Assembly: GCF_042665595.1 (NCBI RefSeq)
Contig: NZ_JBHTCT010000005.1
Coordinates: forward strand, 124,001 to 188,000
From: Bhargavaea changchunensis
Lineage (GTDB): Bacteria; Bacillota; Bacilli; Bacillales_A; Planococcaceae
Direction: 5' to 3'
Length of the DNA: 64,000 bases
A model generated the notes under the pieces. It worked only from the letters and a program-made list of their open reading frames with translations, made no database searches and was not told the origin of the DNA. This document shows positions 23,603 through 31,853 of the stretch, piece after piece. The first letter of the stretch is position 1. Every line of letters begins with the position of its first letter. The position numbers were made by a program, and so were the translations under genes.

Positions 23603-23636
23603 TTGAAGCACCCCTTCAATTGAAGTGACACTTCAA
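23603..23636. promoter_or_regulatory. Two abutting 17-bp palindromes in the divergent MHS/XRE promoter region
   Basis: TTGAAGCACCCCTTCAA (23603-23619) is followed without a gap by TTGAAGTGACACTTCAA (23620-23636); the second is a perfect palindrome around a central base, the first is palindromic in its outer six bases. They overlap a possible minus-strand -35 (TTGAAG) with TATATG about 15 bases on. Likely operator for the XRE-cupin regulator. Confidence 0.65.
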
Positions 23637-23707
23637 TTTATGCTACCATCATAAGTGAGCTTAAAAACGTTGTCAATCTTATTTTTAGATTATTAGGAGA
23701 GTTTGGA

Positions 23708-24247
23708 TTGGACCTTACACTTGGCCTGAAAATCAAAAACATACGCAAGGAAAAACAGAAGACGCTGAAACAGGTGGCGGAAGAAACCGGCTTCTCCATC
23801 AGCTTCCTTTCCCAGCTGGAGCGCGGCAAATCTTCCGCGACGCTGGAATCCCTCAAGAAAATCTCCCTCGCCCTCGGCGTCAGTCCCGGGCACTTTTTCG
23901 AAGAGGAAGCCGGCATTCCGGAACAAGATGGATTGGGCATGGCCGAACGCATCGCTGCATACGGTGTACACTACCGTAATCTTGCGCCCGGCTTCAGCTC
24001 GCCTGACTTCATGCCGATGCAGGTCACATTGGAAGCTGGCGAGAACGGCGGCCAGCCTATCACCCATGCCGGCCAGGAATTCGTCTATGTACTGGAAGGA
24101 AAACTTACCGTGGAAGTCGGAGAGTCACTGACCGAACTCACCCCCGGCCGCTCGCTTTTCTATGACGCCGGAGATTCCCATTACTGGTACAACCGAAGTG
24201 ATGGGCGGACTGTGTTTCTCTGCGTTTCATCGGACACTGCCAGATAA
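23708..24247 (+). CDS. XRE-family regulator with C-terminal cupin domain
   Basis: A 179-residue regulator: helix-turn-helix of the XRE/Cro type (about 4-62; KTLKQVAEETGFSISFLSQLERGKSSATLESLKKI) joined to a small beta-barrel cupin (about 105-175) with HAGQEFVYVLEGKLTVEVG and DAGDSHYWYNRSDGRT, the sensor half. It starts at TTG 23708 with AGGAGAG 7 bases upstream. Divergent from the MHS transporter, whose promoter palindromes it probably binds. Regulators of this type often control polyamine or amino-acid catabolism (PuuR-like), which would fit the OCD-like enzyme and amidase nearby. Confidence 0.9.
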   Translation: MDLTLGLKIKNIRKEKQKTLKQVAEETGFSISFLSQLERGKSSATLESLKKISLALGVSPGHFFEEEAGIPEQDGLGMAERIAAYGVHYRNLAPGFSSPDFMPMQVTLEAGENGGQPITHAGQEFVYVLEGKLTVEVGESLTELTPGRSLFYDAGDSHYWYNRSDGRTVFLCVSSDTAR

Positions 24248-24277
24248 GAAAGCACACTTACAGATTTCATTCCATTT

Positions 24278-24306
24278 AAAAAAGCGATGCCCGCGCGGCA
24301 TCGCAT
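24278..24306. terminator. Bidirectional terminator, copy 3 of the repeated hairpin
   Basis: Stem gcgatgcc/ggcatcgc with loop cgcgc between the converging XRE-cupin and amidase genes; T6 run on the minus strand. It shares the core of the hairpins at 15924 and 20812. Confidence 0.85.
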
Positions 24307-24314
24307 TCTTAGTC

Positions 24315-25643
24315 TCATTCAATTTTGCCATACTGTTTCCTCGCCAGCTCATAAAGTCCCGCTTCCTTCAACTTCTCAACCGGCGCAAGGAATGTGACGG
24401 TGACAACACCCGGATGGCGTCCAATTTCGATGGAGCCGGTGATGGTCGAACGGTTCATCACCTCTTCAATGGTAATATCCAGGACATCTGCTGCCCGCTT
24501 CATTCCATTTTCGGTCGCGTCATTCAATGTAGGTCCGGTGCCGATGAACGATACCGGCAGAGACTCTTCCAGTTTCGCTACTTTCCATCGTGCTGCCACT
24601 TTTTCGGCAGCCTGCCGCTCTGCTTGTGTGATCGGCATTGCCGTATATGGCAGGTCCTCAACATTCGGCAGGAGAATCGGACCGTCCAGCTTGGCGTCTT
24701 TCAGGACATGTACCTGTAGATGGACGATGCCCGCTACGTCAGTGGTGTGCCCAGCAATTTCTCCGTCTCCCTGCATCGCGTGCATATCACCCAGATAGAC
24801 ACCGCCGTCTTCAACCTTGACCGGACAGATGAGAATAGCTCCGGCACGGACACGGTTGATGTCCATATGCCCGTCGGTACGGTGGGTTTCCAGTTCTTCC
24901 GCTGTGCACGAATAGTCGTGCGGTGCACCGACCAGGAACGAACCGAAGTCACCCGCGTTATGAGAATCCGGAGTAGGCCGTGACGGTGTTGTCCCAAGTT
25001 GGCCGAGAAATGGCCGTGTCCTCGCTATGGTCCCGACCAGATCATGCGGCGCAAAAGTCACAATCGGATTCTGAACCGAGTTTTCAGGAGTTTGCATATA
25101 ATTTCGGCCGTCACTTGCGACCTGTTCCGCCGCTTCTTCAGTCAGTGTCACCCCGACCGTTCCGCTCTCATCAAAGGCCATCGTATAGCCGTTGGTGAAT
25201 TCAAATGGCGTGACATTTTCACCACACTCTGCACATCGGATTGCTTCCTGTCCGGTCCCTTTGATGACTGTTTCAGGATACATCGTTCCACACCCCGGGC
25301 ACTTGACCGCGATGAACGGGTCCCCGACAAAACGTCCTTCAACCGGCCGGTCATTGCCGGATGCGGTCGCCCGGGAGGTCACTTCGATTGATTTGATTTC
25401 TACGACAATGGCATCCCCGGGCTTTGCTCCTTCCACGAAAACCGGCTTCGTGACTTCATGGCCGCCACGGATGCAGGGCGTGATCATCGGTCCCCAGCAG
25501 CCCGGTGCCGTGTGGGCGATAATATGGCCGCCGTCTTTCACCGGCCCCAGCATCGGCTTGTCCGGATCGAGCACCCCGTCGATGTACTCGTTGACCAAAA
25601 TCATCTCTTGGGCTTCCCCGGCACGCTTCATTTCCTGAACCAC
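24315..25643 (-). CDS. Acetamidase/formamidase family protein
   Basis: A 442-residue FmdA/AmdA-type amidase, which hydrolyses formamide, acetamide or related short amides to ammonia and acid. Family landmarks are AHTAPGCWGPMITP (about 43-56), DAIVVEIKSIEV, a central YMQTPENSVQNPIVTFAPHD and LYLGDMHA-like GVYLGDMHAMQGDGEI. An unusual feature is a zinc-ribbon-like pair C115-x-x-C118 and C137-x-x-C140 in the middle of the chain. GTG start at 25643 with GGGGAG 7 bases upstream. It stands alone and converges on the XRE-cupin gene. The amide substrate is not known. Confidence 0.87.
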   Translation of the reverse strand: MVQEMKRAGEAQEMILVNEYIDGVLDPDKPMLGPVKDGGHIIAHTAPGCWGPMITPCIRGGHEVTKPVFVEGAKPGDAIVVEIKSIEVTSRATASGNDRPVEGRFVGDPFIAVKCPGCGTMYPETVIKGTGQEAIRCAECGENVTPFEFTNGYTMAFDESGTVGVTLTEEAAEQVASDGRNYMQTPENSVQNPIVTFAPHDLVGTIARTRPFLGQLGTTPSRPTPDSHNAGDFGSFLVGAPHDYSCTAEELETHRTDGHMDINRVRAGAILICPVKVEDGGVYLGDMHAMQGDGEIAGHTTDVAGIVHLQVHVLKDAKLDGPILLPNVEDLPYTAMPITQAERQAAEKVAARWKVAKLEESLPVSFIGTGPTLNDATENGMKRAADVLDITIEEVMNRSTITGSIEIGRHPGVVTVTFLAPVEKLKEAGLYELARKQYGKIE

Positions 25644-25735
25644 TCTGAATCTCCCCTTTCAAAGTTTTCAGTCTTCAAAACCAATCTTATCACCTTTGTT
25701 CCTTGGATGAACGCAAAAGCAATTAAGAGTGGCCT

Positions 25736-27313
25736 TCATAACCTGATAAACCCCTTCACCTTGCCAATCGCCGCTTCCCGTGCCTTTACCACACCCGGTA
25801 GCCGGTGTACTATCCGTTCCCTGATGCCGAGCATACTGAGCATCGGACCCAGTCTCCTTGCCGTTCCGGCGGTAAGGCTGACTTCTTCGGGTAGTGCTTT
25901 AAGAAAATGGATCAGCACGTCTGAAAACATGGCCTGTGCCAGAATGTCCGGATCGGTTGCGGAGAGAAATTGAGAATGGACCGTCTTGCCCGAGTCCGAA
26001 TCAGCAACCGCGAGCAGCAGCGGGTGGAAGAGCCGCTTCAGTACCGGTTCCGTGCCGTATACTTCCGCCAGCGACAGGTCAAATTCAATCCCCTGTTTTG
26101 AACGCGGCAGGTTCTTCAGGCACTTGACAGTATAGTCCGTTACCCGGATCCCCGGCACCCGCTCCGGCGAAATAGCGGGTGCATCGACGATTCCGCCTTT
26201 CATTGCGCCGCTGTCTTCCGCCACGAACCCGATCATTTCCCCGTCGGGCCGGAACGCGGGGAGCGCTGAAAAGTCACTTGGATTATTCATCAAGGAACGC
26301 ACGGCTCCGATGGCATGCAGAAGAAACTCCGCATCCTGCGGTCTCGGGAGCTGCGGCAGCCACCCGGGTTCGATGGCTTCCAGAAGGGGCCAGCCAGATT
26401 GCTTGAATGTATAGCCGAACTCTTTGTAGATCCGCCTGGTGATCGGGTTCAGCTGCTTCTTGTTCACAAAAGTGGCATATACCCCTCTGAATCCATGAAT
26501 CCGTTCATAATCCGTCAGCTTACCTTCTAGTTCACTGCACATGTGCCGGTAACCGTCCCATCCGAAATAAACGACCAGGCCAAATTCATCTTCCTCATGC
26601 CCGAGCACCCGAATGAACAGCGGTTCTTCCCCATCGCCAAACTCCAAAAAGATCACCTGGCGGCCGTTCAGGTATTCCCACGGCCTGGCACCATAAAGCA
26701 ATTTCATTGCTGCCAGCACTTCCTGTAGCAACCCTTTCCACCCGATGCGAAGCTCGTTGAATTTGGTTAGCTGTTCGTCCGTGGCCGGCTCATCTTCCCT
26801 TCGGAATATATCCGAACCGCTCCACAGCCCATTCACTTCATAGAGGGTCGGGATGCCATCGAACTTGATGAATGCAATGTTAATATCCATTGCCAAATGA
26901 TCAGGCGTCCGGATTCGCGGTTCGATAAACATTGGGGGCACGGTGTATTTATGGGGCAACTCGCTTTCTGCCTCCAGGCATCTCGGATAAGCGACATTCG
27001 GCTCGCTGTTTTCAGGCGTCTTGATCAGTACGGATTTGACCGCAAGCTGATGAATCCATTCCCCATCGGCAAAGTAGCTGTACAGTAGTTTATCCCCTTC
27101 CTTCAGCGCATCAGCGACTTTCTGTTCTTCCGGAATGGGAATCTGCTCCCCGGATGAACGTTTCCGCCTGAAATTAAACTCATGTCCCCGTTCCCATTCA
27201 AATGCGGATTGGATCACCTCATGGAGCTGCCCGAATGCCATATCCCCGTCCACCTGTATCAGCCGCCTCGCCTCTGCCCCCCGGCTGATCGTGATTTCAA
27301 GCTCGTAGATCAA
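25736..27313 (-). CDS. Plasmid pRiA4b ORF-3-like domain protein with long uncharacterised C-terminal part
   Basis: A 525-residue cytosolic protein. The N-terminal 120 residues match the pRiA4b ORF-3-like fold (YELEITI...ARRLIQVDGDMAFGQLHEVIQSAFEWERGHEFNFR..., then KLLYSYFADGEWIHQLAV). The remaining 400 residues are not recognised; they contain a mixed alpha/beta stretch with FGWDGYRHMCSELEGKL and RIYKEFGYTFKQSGWPLLEAIEPGW. TTG at 27313 is preferred as start because GGAGG is 7 bases upstream; the ATG at 27328 has no ribosome site. Monocistronic, with no mobile-element features nearby despite the domain name. Function unknown. Confidence 0.75.
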   Translation of the reverse strand: MIYELEITISRGAEARRLIQVDGDMAFGQLHEVIQSAFEWERGHEFNFRRKRSSGEQIPIPEEQKVADALKEGDKLLYSYFADGEWIHQLAVKSVLIKTPENSEPNVAYPRCLEAESELPHKYTVPPMFIEPRIRTPDHLAMDINIAFIKFDGIPTLYEVNGLWSGSDIFRREDEPATDEQLTKFNELRIGWKGLLQEVLAAMKLLYGARPWEYLNGRQVIFLEFGDGEEPLFIRVLGHEEDEFGLVVYFGWDGYRHMCSELEGKLTDYERIHGFRGVYATFVNKKQLNPITRRIYKEFGYTFKQSGWPLLEAIEPGWLPQLPRPQDAEFLLHAIGAVRSLMNNPSDFSALPAFRPDGEMIGFVAEDSGAMKGGIVDAPAISPERVPGIRVTDYTVKCLKNLPRSKQGIEFDLSLAEVYGTEPVLKRLFHPLLLAVADSDSGKTVHSQFLSATDPDILAQAMFSDVLIHFLKALPEEVSLTAGTARRLGPMLSMLGIRERIVHRLPGVVKAREAAIGKVKGFIRL

Positions 27314-27483
27314 AGACCTTCCTCCCATCCTGATTTGACCTCATTGTAAGCGCTGCCCCCCTCTCCCACAATGGAGCGTAAGACTGAAACCGAAAAAGGA
27401 AAATTGATGTCGAAAATTGAAAAATGGACGCCCGGGTACGGGTGAAAAACATAGGCCTTTCTTCGGGCTTTCACAAAACAAAT

Positions 27484-27526
27484 AAACCGGAACAGACGGC
27501 AATCTCTGTTTGCCCTGTTCCGGTTT
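27484..27526 (-). terminator. Terminator of glpD
   Basis: Twelve-base perfect stem aaaccggaacag (27484-27495 with 27515-27526) just past the glpD stop, with an inner GGCAAAC/GTTTGCC-like pairing and T-rich minus-strand tail. The rest of 27314-27483 shows nothing else. Confidence 0.8.
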
Positions 27527-27535
27527 ACCTCTTTT

Positions 27536-29164
27536 TTATGCCATTTCAGGTACAGCTTCGCATAGTGCCTGTTCCAGTTCTTCGCGGTAGAGTTGTTCCT
27601 CTTCAGCGGACCAGCCATTGACTTCTGCCATCTTACGGATGACCGGATCTTTCCAGGTCCGCACCCAATCAATGTCGAAGAAAAGTGCGCCCGTCCTGCG
27701 GATAAAGAAGTCGACCGGCTTGGCGGCCATTTCATGATGCATCGAATAGTTCAGGAGCGCCTCCACTTCCTTCGGCAACGCCCCTTCTCCGGATTCTTTG
27801 ATATAGGAGAAGACCTTCCCGGCATTTGTGCCGTAACGCTGAAGGATGGCATCAGCAAATTCTCTTGGGAGGCCTGCCGCTACTCCTTCCGCAACCTTTT
27901 GTTCTACATAGGCAGGGAATTTTGCGGAGCCGCCGACATCCCCTCCGGAAATCGGCAAGTCTCTTGTCATGCACGTTCCGAATCCTCCGCCGAGCCTTTC
28001 TGCAATACGGTCTACGACGCTCTCCGCCATTTTCCTGTAACCGGTGAGCTTGCCGCCCGCAATCGTAATCAGGCCGCTGTCCGACTCCCAGATTTCATCT
28101 TTCCGGGAGATTTCGGATTCTTTTTTCCCTTCTTCGTAAATGAGCGGGCGCACCCCTGCCCATCCCGACTCAACGTCCGTATGGGATACGCCGACGTCCG
28201 GAAACATGAATTTGATCGCCTTCAGCAGGTAATCCACGTCTTCCGCCAGCGGCTTCGGATTGACCGGGTTCTTATCGAAGAATGTATCGGTCGTGCCGAC
28301 ATATGTTTTGCCGTCACGCGGAATCGCAAACACCATGCGGCCATCCGGGGTATCAAAATAGACTGCCTGGCGGAGCGGGAAGCGACTCTGGTCAAAGACG
28401 ATGTGAACGCCTTTCGTGAGGCGTAGCTTCTTCCTTCCCGGCGCATCCTTGTCACGCATCTTGTCGCTCCACGGGCCTGTCGCGTTGACGACCTTTTTGG
28501 CGCGGATGACGGATTCATCTCCTGAAATCCGGTCGCTCACGCGGACCGCAACAATCTTCCCGTCCTCGTAGATGTATTCCTCGGCTTTGGCGTAGTTGAC
28601 TGCCAGGGCTCCCTGGCTGACGGCCGCCTTCATGACTTCGATCGTGAGGCGGGCATCATCCGTCCGGTATTCCACGTAGTAGCCGCCGCCTTTCAGGCCA
28701 TCCTTTTTGATCAGCGGCTCTTTCTGAAGGGTTTCTCCGACGGACAGCATCTTGCGCCGCTCCTGCTTTTTCACCCCTGCAAGATAGTCATACATCCTGA
28801 GACCGATATTGGTCGTGAACGCTCCGAACGTCCCCCCTTTATGGAACGGGAGAAGCATCCATTCTGGTGTCGTGACATGCGGGCCATTTTCATACACGAT
28901 GGCGCGCTCCTTCCCGACTTCAGCGACCATCTTAACTTCAAACTGTTTCAGGTAGCGCAGTCCGCCATGGACCAGTTTGGTGGACCGGCTGGATGTGCCT
29001 GCGGCGAAGTCCTGCATTTCGACGAGCGCCACGCTCATGCCTCGTGTCGAGGCGTCATAGGCAATTCCTGCCCCGGTGATGCCGCCGCCGATGATCAGGA
29101 GATCAAATTCCCTGCTTCCCATTTCTTCTAGTACCAATTTGCGATTCACGGACGAAAATTCCAT
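27536..29164 (-). CDS. glpD: Aerobic glycerol-3-phosphate dehydrogenase
   Basis: FAD-dependent enzyme that oxidises sn-glycerol-3-phosphate to dihydroxyacetone phosphate at the membrane and passes electrons to quinone. The 542 residues start with the FAD dinucleotide loop GGGITGAGIAYDA (26-38), then GTSSRSTKLVHGGLRYLKQFE, the GlpD signature, and a C-terminal helical cap. The ATG has GGAGG 9 bases upstream. It has its own promoter and a leader terminator (29203-29258), the usual place for control by GlpP, and follows glpK in the same direction. Confidence 0.97.
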   Translation of the reverse strand: MEFSSVNRKLVLEEMGSREFDLLIIGGGITGAGIAYDASTRGMSVALVEMQDFAAGTSSRSTKLVHGGLRYLKQFEVKMVAEVGKERAIVYENGPHVTTPEWMLLPFHKGGTFGAFTTNIGLRMYDYLAGVKKQERRKMLSVGETLQKEPLIKKDGLKGGGYYVEYRTDDARLTIEVMKAAVSQGALAVNYAKAEEYIYEDGKIVAVRVSDRISGDESVIRAKKVVNATGPWSDKMRDKDAPGRKKLRLTKGVHIVFDQSRFPLRQAVYFDTPDGRMVFAIPRDGKTYVGTTDTFFDKNPVNPKPLAEDVDYLLKAIKFMFPDVGVSHTDVESGWAGVRPLIYEEGKKESEISRKDEIWESDSGLITIAGGKLTGYRKMAESVVDRIAERLGGGFGTCMTRDLPISGGDVGGSAKFPAYVEQKVAEGVAAGLPREFADAILQRYGTNAGKVFSYIKESGEGALPKEVEALLNYSMHHEMAAKPVDFFIRRTGALFFDIDWVRTWKDPVIRKMAEVNGWSAEEEQLYREELEQALCEAVPEMA

Positions 29165-29202
29165 TCATGGTTCCCTCCATCAATTCTTTTACTGAAAGCA
29201 AC

Positions 29203-29258
29203 AAAAAAGAGAGACCTGAAGCAGGCATGATGGGGTCATCATGCGCATCAGGTCTCTC
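29203..29258 (-). promoter_or_regulatory. glpD leader terminator (GlpP antitermination target)
   Basis: On the minus strand GAGAGACCTGA pairs with TCAGGTCTCTC (29248-29258 with 29209-29219), enclosing an inner GCATGATG/CATCATGC stem, followed by TTTTTT. It lies between the promoter (29293-29322) and the glpD start. In B. subtilis GlpP with glycerol-3-phosphate allows read-through of such a leader. Confidence 0.82.
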
Positions 29259-29292
29259 CGAGTCTCTAGACACATTCATTAACTTTGATTTT

Positions 29293-29322
29293 ATTATATC
29301 AAACTTACACAGGCTGAATCAA
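29293..29322 (-). promoter_or_regulatory. glpD promoter
   Basis: Minus-strand TTGATT (29317-29322) and a perfect TATAAT (29293-29298) spaced by 18 bases, just downstream of the glpK stop codon, so glpD can be expressed independently of glpFK. Confidence 0.7.
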
Positions 29323-29330
29323 TGAATCCG

Positions 29331-30821
29331 TCACTTGAACCGGATTGTGGCTTCGACCGCTTTTTTCCAGCCTCCATACAACTCATCACGGACTTCTTCG
29401 GTGATGGCCGGTTCAAACCGCTTCTTGACCTTCCACTGCCCGGATATCTCCTCGCAGGATTCCCAATAGCCTACTGCAAGGCCTGCCAGATATGCGGCGC
29501 CGAGGGCAGTGGTCTCGCTGACCGCCGTCCGCTCGACCGGAACGCCCAGAATGTCGCTCTGGAACTGCATCAGGAAGTTGTTGTTGACCGCGCCTCCGTC
29601 CACCCGGAGCGCTTTCAGCGGCAAACCCGAATCCTTCTCCATCACATCGAGCACGTCTTTGGTCTGGTAAGCCAGCGCTTCGAGTGTCGCCCGGATAAAG
29701 TGCTCTTTCGTCGTGCCGCGGGTAAGACCAAAGACTGCACCGCGCGCCTCACTGTCCCAATACGGCGTTCCGAGACCGACAAAAGCAGGCACGACGTAAA
29801 CCCCTCCCGTGGAGTCCACACGCGTCGCATACTCTTCGCTCTGGGCGCTGTGCTTCAGCATCCGCATGCCGTCACGCAGCCACTGAATCGCGGAGCCGGC
29901 CACAAAGATACTGCCCTCAAGCGCGTACTCCACCTTGCCATCAAGCCCCCAGGCAAGCGTTGTAAGCAGACCGTGGTTGGAGCGGACGGCTTTTTCGCCC
30001 GTCGTCATCAGCATGAAGCAGCCGGTGCCATATGTGTTTTTCGCCATCCCCTCTTCATAGCAGGCCTGACCGAACAGGGCTGCCTGCTGGTCGCCTGCCA
30101 CGCCGCCGATCGGGATCTCTTCCCCAAAGAAATGATGGCGTGCCGTCTTCGCGAAAAGATGGGAGGACGGTTCGACTTCCGGCAGCATCGATGCAGGAAT
30201 GTCCATGATGCCGAGCAGTTCCTCATCCCATTTCAGCTCGTAGATGTTGTACAGAAGCGTACGGGAAGCATTGGAGTAGTCGGTCTTGTGCGCTTTTCCG
30301 TCCGACAGCTTCCAGATGATCCAGGTGTCAATGGTCCCGAACAGCAGCTCTCCACGCTCCGCACGGTCCCTCGCACCTTCCGTATGGTCGAGCATCCACT
30401 TGACTTTCGTTCCGCTGAAATAAGGATCGATGAGCAGTCCGGTTTTCTCACGGACCATTTCTTCATAACCTTTATCCTTCAGGTCGCTGCAGATATCTGC
30501 CGTCTGGCGGGATTGCCAGACAATGGCGTGGCAGATCGGCTGTCCGGTCTTTTTATCCCAGACTACCGCAGTCTCCCGCTGGTTGGTGATGCCGATTCCT
30601 GCGATCTGCTTCGGATCGACATCCGCCTCGGTCATGACTGTGGTAACGACTGCCATGACGGAAGCCCAAATTTCATTTGCATTCTGTTCAACCCATCCCG
30701 GATGCCGGAAATACTGGTGAAACTCCTGCTGTGCGGAATGCACCGCCTCCCCTTTCCGGTTAAACAGGATGGCCCTGGAACTCGAAGTTCCCTGATCGAT
30801 GGATAAAATATATTGTTCCAT
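29331..30821 (-). CDS. glpK: Glycerol kinase
   Basis: Phosphorylates glycerol to sn-glycerol-3-phosphate with ATP in the cytosol. The 496 residues begin MEQYILSIDQGTSSSRAILF, with the phosphate loop DQGTSSSR at 9-16, then NQRETAVVWDKKTGQPI, GTIDTWIIWKLS and the FGGY C-terminal signature ALAYQTKDVLDVMEKDSG. The start at 30821 is chosen by GGAGG 8 bases upstream; upstream Mets are less well placed. The gene follows glpF with 35 bases between. The His residue phosphorylated by the PTS in Firmicutes is expected in the segment around VEYALEGSIFVAGSAIQWLRDGM but was not fixed here. Confidence 0.97.
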   Translation of the reverse strand: MEQYILSIDQGTSSSRAILFNRKGEAVHSAQQEFHQYFRHPGWVEQNANEIWASVMAVVTTVMTEADVDPKQIAGIGITNQRETAVVWDKKTGQPICHAIVWQSRQTADICSDLKDKGYEEMVREKTGLLIDPYFSGTKVKWMLDHTEGARDRAERGELLFGTIDTWIIWKLSDGKAHKTDYSNASRTLLYNIYELKWDEELLGIMDIPASMLPEVEPSSHLFAKTARHHFFGEEIPIGGVAGDQQAALFGQACYEEGMAKNTYGTGCFMLMTTGEKAVRSNHGLLTTLAWGLDGKVEYALEGSIFVAGSAIQWLRDGMRMLKHSAQSEEYATRVDSTGGVYVVPAFVGLGTPYWDSEARGAVFGLTRGTTKEHFIRATLEALAYQTKDVLDVMEKDSGLPLKALRVDGGAVNNNFLMQFQSDILGVPVERTAVSETTALGAAYLAGLAVGYWESCEEISGQWKVKKRFEPAITEEVRDELYGGWKKAVEATIRFK

Positions 30822-30856
30822 TTCCATTTCCTCCATTGTCTTTGTTGACGTTCGTC

Positions 30857-31669
30857 TCATCGGGCGGAAACCACAGCCTGATTTCTGCCCCGCAGGCTAA
30901 ATAACAGACCGGGCACCAGGATACTTGCCAGAAGGACCGCCCAAAAAGCGGGGGTCTGGTCGCCGATGAAGACCGCTCTATAAAATACGCCGCCGAGTGA
31001 GCCGCCCAGAACAGGCCCGACGATCGGCACCCATGCATACTTCCAGTTGGACGTTCCTTTGCCGGCGAGCGGCAGCAGGAAATGGGCCAGCCTGGGACCG
31101 AAATCACGCGCAGGATTGATTGCATATCCTGTCGTTCCTCCAAGTGAAATACCGATTGCCACAATGAGCAGGCCGACAATCATCGGATTCAGCCCTTCCG
31201 TGAATTCATTGGCACCGATCGACAGAATGCCGAGCACCAAGATAAAAGTTCCGATCATCTCGCTCAGCAGGTTCGAAAAATAATCCGGAATTGCCGGTCC
31301 TGTCGCAAACACGCCCAGTTTCGTCCCCGGATCTTCCGTCTCCTTCCAGTGAGGCAGGAAATGCAGCATCACGACCGCCGCTCCGATAAATGCACCGGCA
31401 ATTTGTGCCACGATATACGCCGGAACATCTTCCCACGGGAAGTCCCCGTTAAATGCAAGGCCGAGTGTCACTGCCGGGTTGAGGTGGGCACCGCTGAACA
31501 TGCCGACCGCATACACTGCCAGCGCTACACCCAGCCCCCAACCGATGGAAATCACCAGCCAACCGCTTTGATAGGCAAATGATTTTTTCAGATTGACGTT
31601 GGCGCAGACCCCTGCCCCAAAGATGATCAAAATCGCCGTACCGATCAATTCTCCCCAGAACGGATTCAT
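30857..31669 (-). CDS. glpF: Glycerol uptake facilitator (aquaglyceroporin)
   Basis: A 270-residue six-helix channel of the aquaporin family that lets glycerol diffuse into the cell. The two half-helix motifs are NPA at 64-66 (SGAHLNPAVTLG) and NPAR at 184-187 followed by Asp (INPARDFGPRL), the second in the form typical of glycerol facilitators rather than water-only channels. AAGGGGG lies upstream of the ATG. First gene of the glpFK operon, behind a promoter with a candidate cre site and a leader terminator, directly downstream of glpP. Confidence 0.96.
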   Translation of the reverse strand: MNPFWGELIGTAILIIFGAGVCANVNLKKSFAYQSGWLVISIGWGLGVALAVYAVGMFSGAHLNPAVTLGLAFNGDFPWEDVPAYIVAQIAGAFIGAAVVMLHFLPHWKETEDPGTKLGVFATGPAIPDYFSNLLSEMIGTFILVLGILSIGANEFTEGLNPMIVGLLIVAIGISLGGTTGYAINPARDFGPRLAHFLLPLAGKGTSNWKYAWVPIVGPVLGGSLGGVFYRAVFIGDQTPAFWAVLLASILVPGLLFSLRGRNQAVVSAR

Positions 31670-31698
31670 ACCGATTCCCCCTTCGGATTATAGGAACG

Positions 31699-31758
31699 CA
31701 AAAAAGCAGGCAGATTCACCAAGCAACGACAAAAATGCCGTTGCCCTAAAGTGAATCT
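31699..31758 (-). promoter_or_regulatory. glpFK leader terminator (GlpP antitermination target)
   Basis: On the minus strand AGATTCAC pairs with GTGAATCT (31751-31758 with 31712-31719), enclosing GCAACG/CGTTGC, then TTTTTT. It is placed between the promoter and glpF, mirroring the glpD leader, and supports coordinate control by the adjacent glpP product. Confidence 0.82.
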
Positions 31759-31792
31759 CCCTGTTCTCCTTCATCCTATTAACTTAATGGAA

Positions 31793-31821
31793 ATGATAAC
31801 GCTTTCCGCTTTTTACGTCAA
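31793..31821 (-). promoter_or_regulatory. glpFK promoter with overlapping cre site
   Basis: TTGACG (-35, 31816-31821) and TATCAT (-10, 31793-31798) on the minus strand with 17-base spacing. The overlapping 31794-31807 reads GGAAAGCGTTATCA, 13 of 14 to the CcpA cre consensus, so carbon catabolite repression would block the -10 region. Confidence 0.78.
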
Positions 31822-31853
31822 CCGACAAGAAAAACGATCATTCGGCTTGCCTG

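Noticed and set aside
25736..27313. Mobile-element passenger gene
   Set aside because: The pRiA4b ORF-3 domain name suggests plasmids or IS elements, but no transposase, terminal repeats or other mobile genes were seen nearby.
29322..30806. A 494-codon open frame antisense to glpK
   Set aside because: Fully shadowed by glycerol kinase, which has every family motif; the antisense product resembles no protein.
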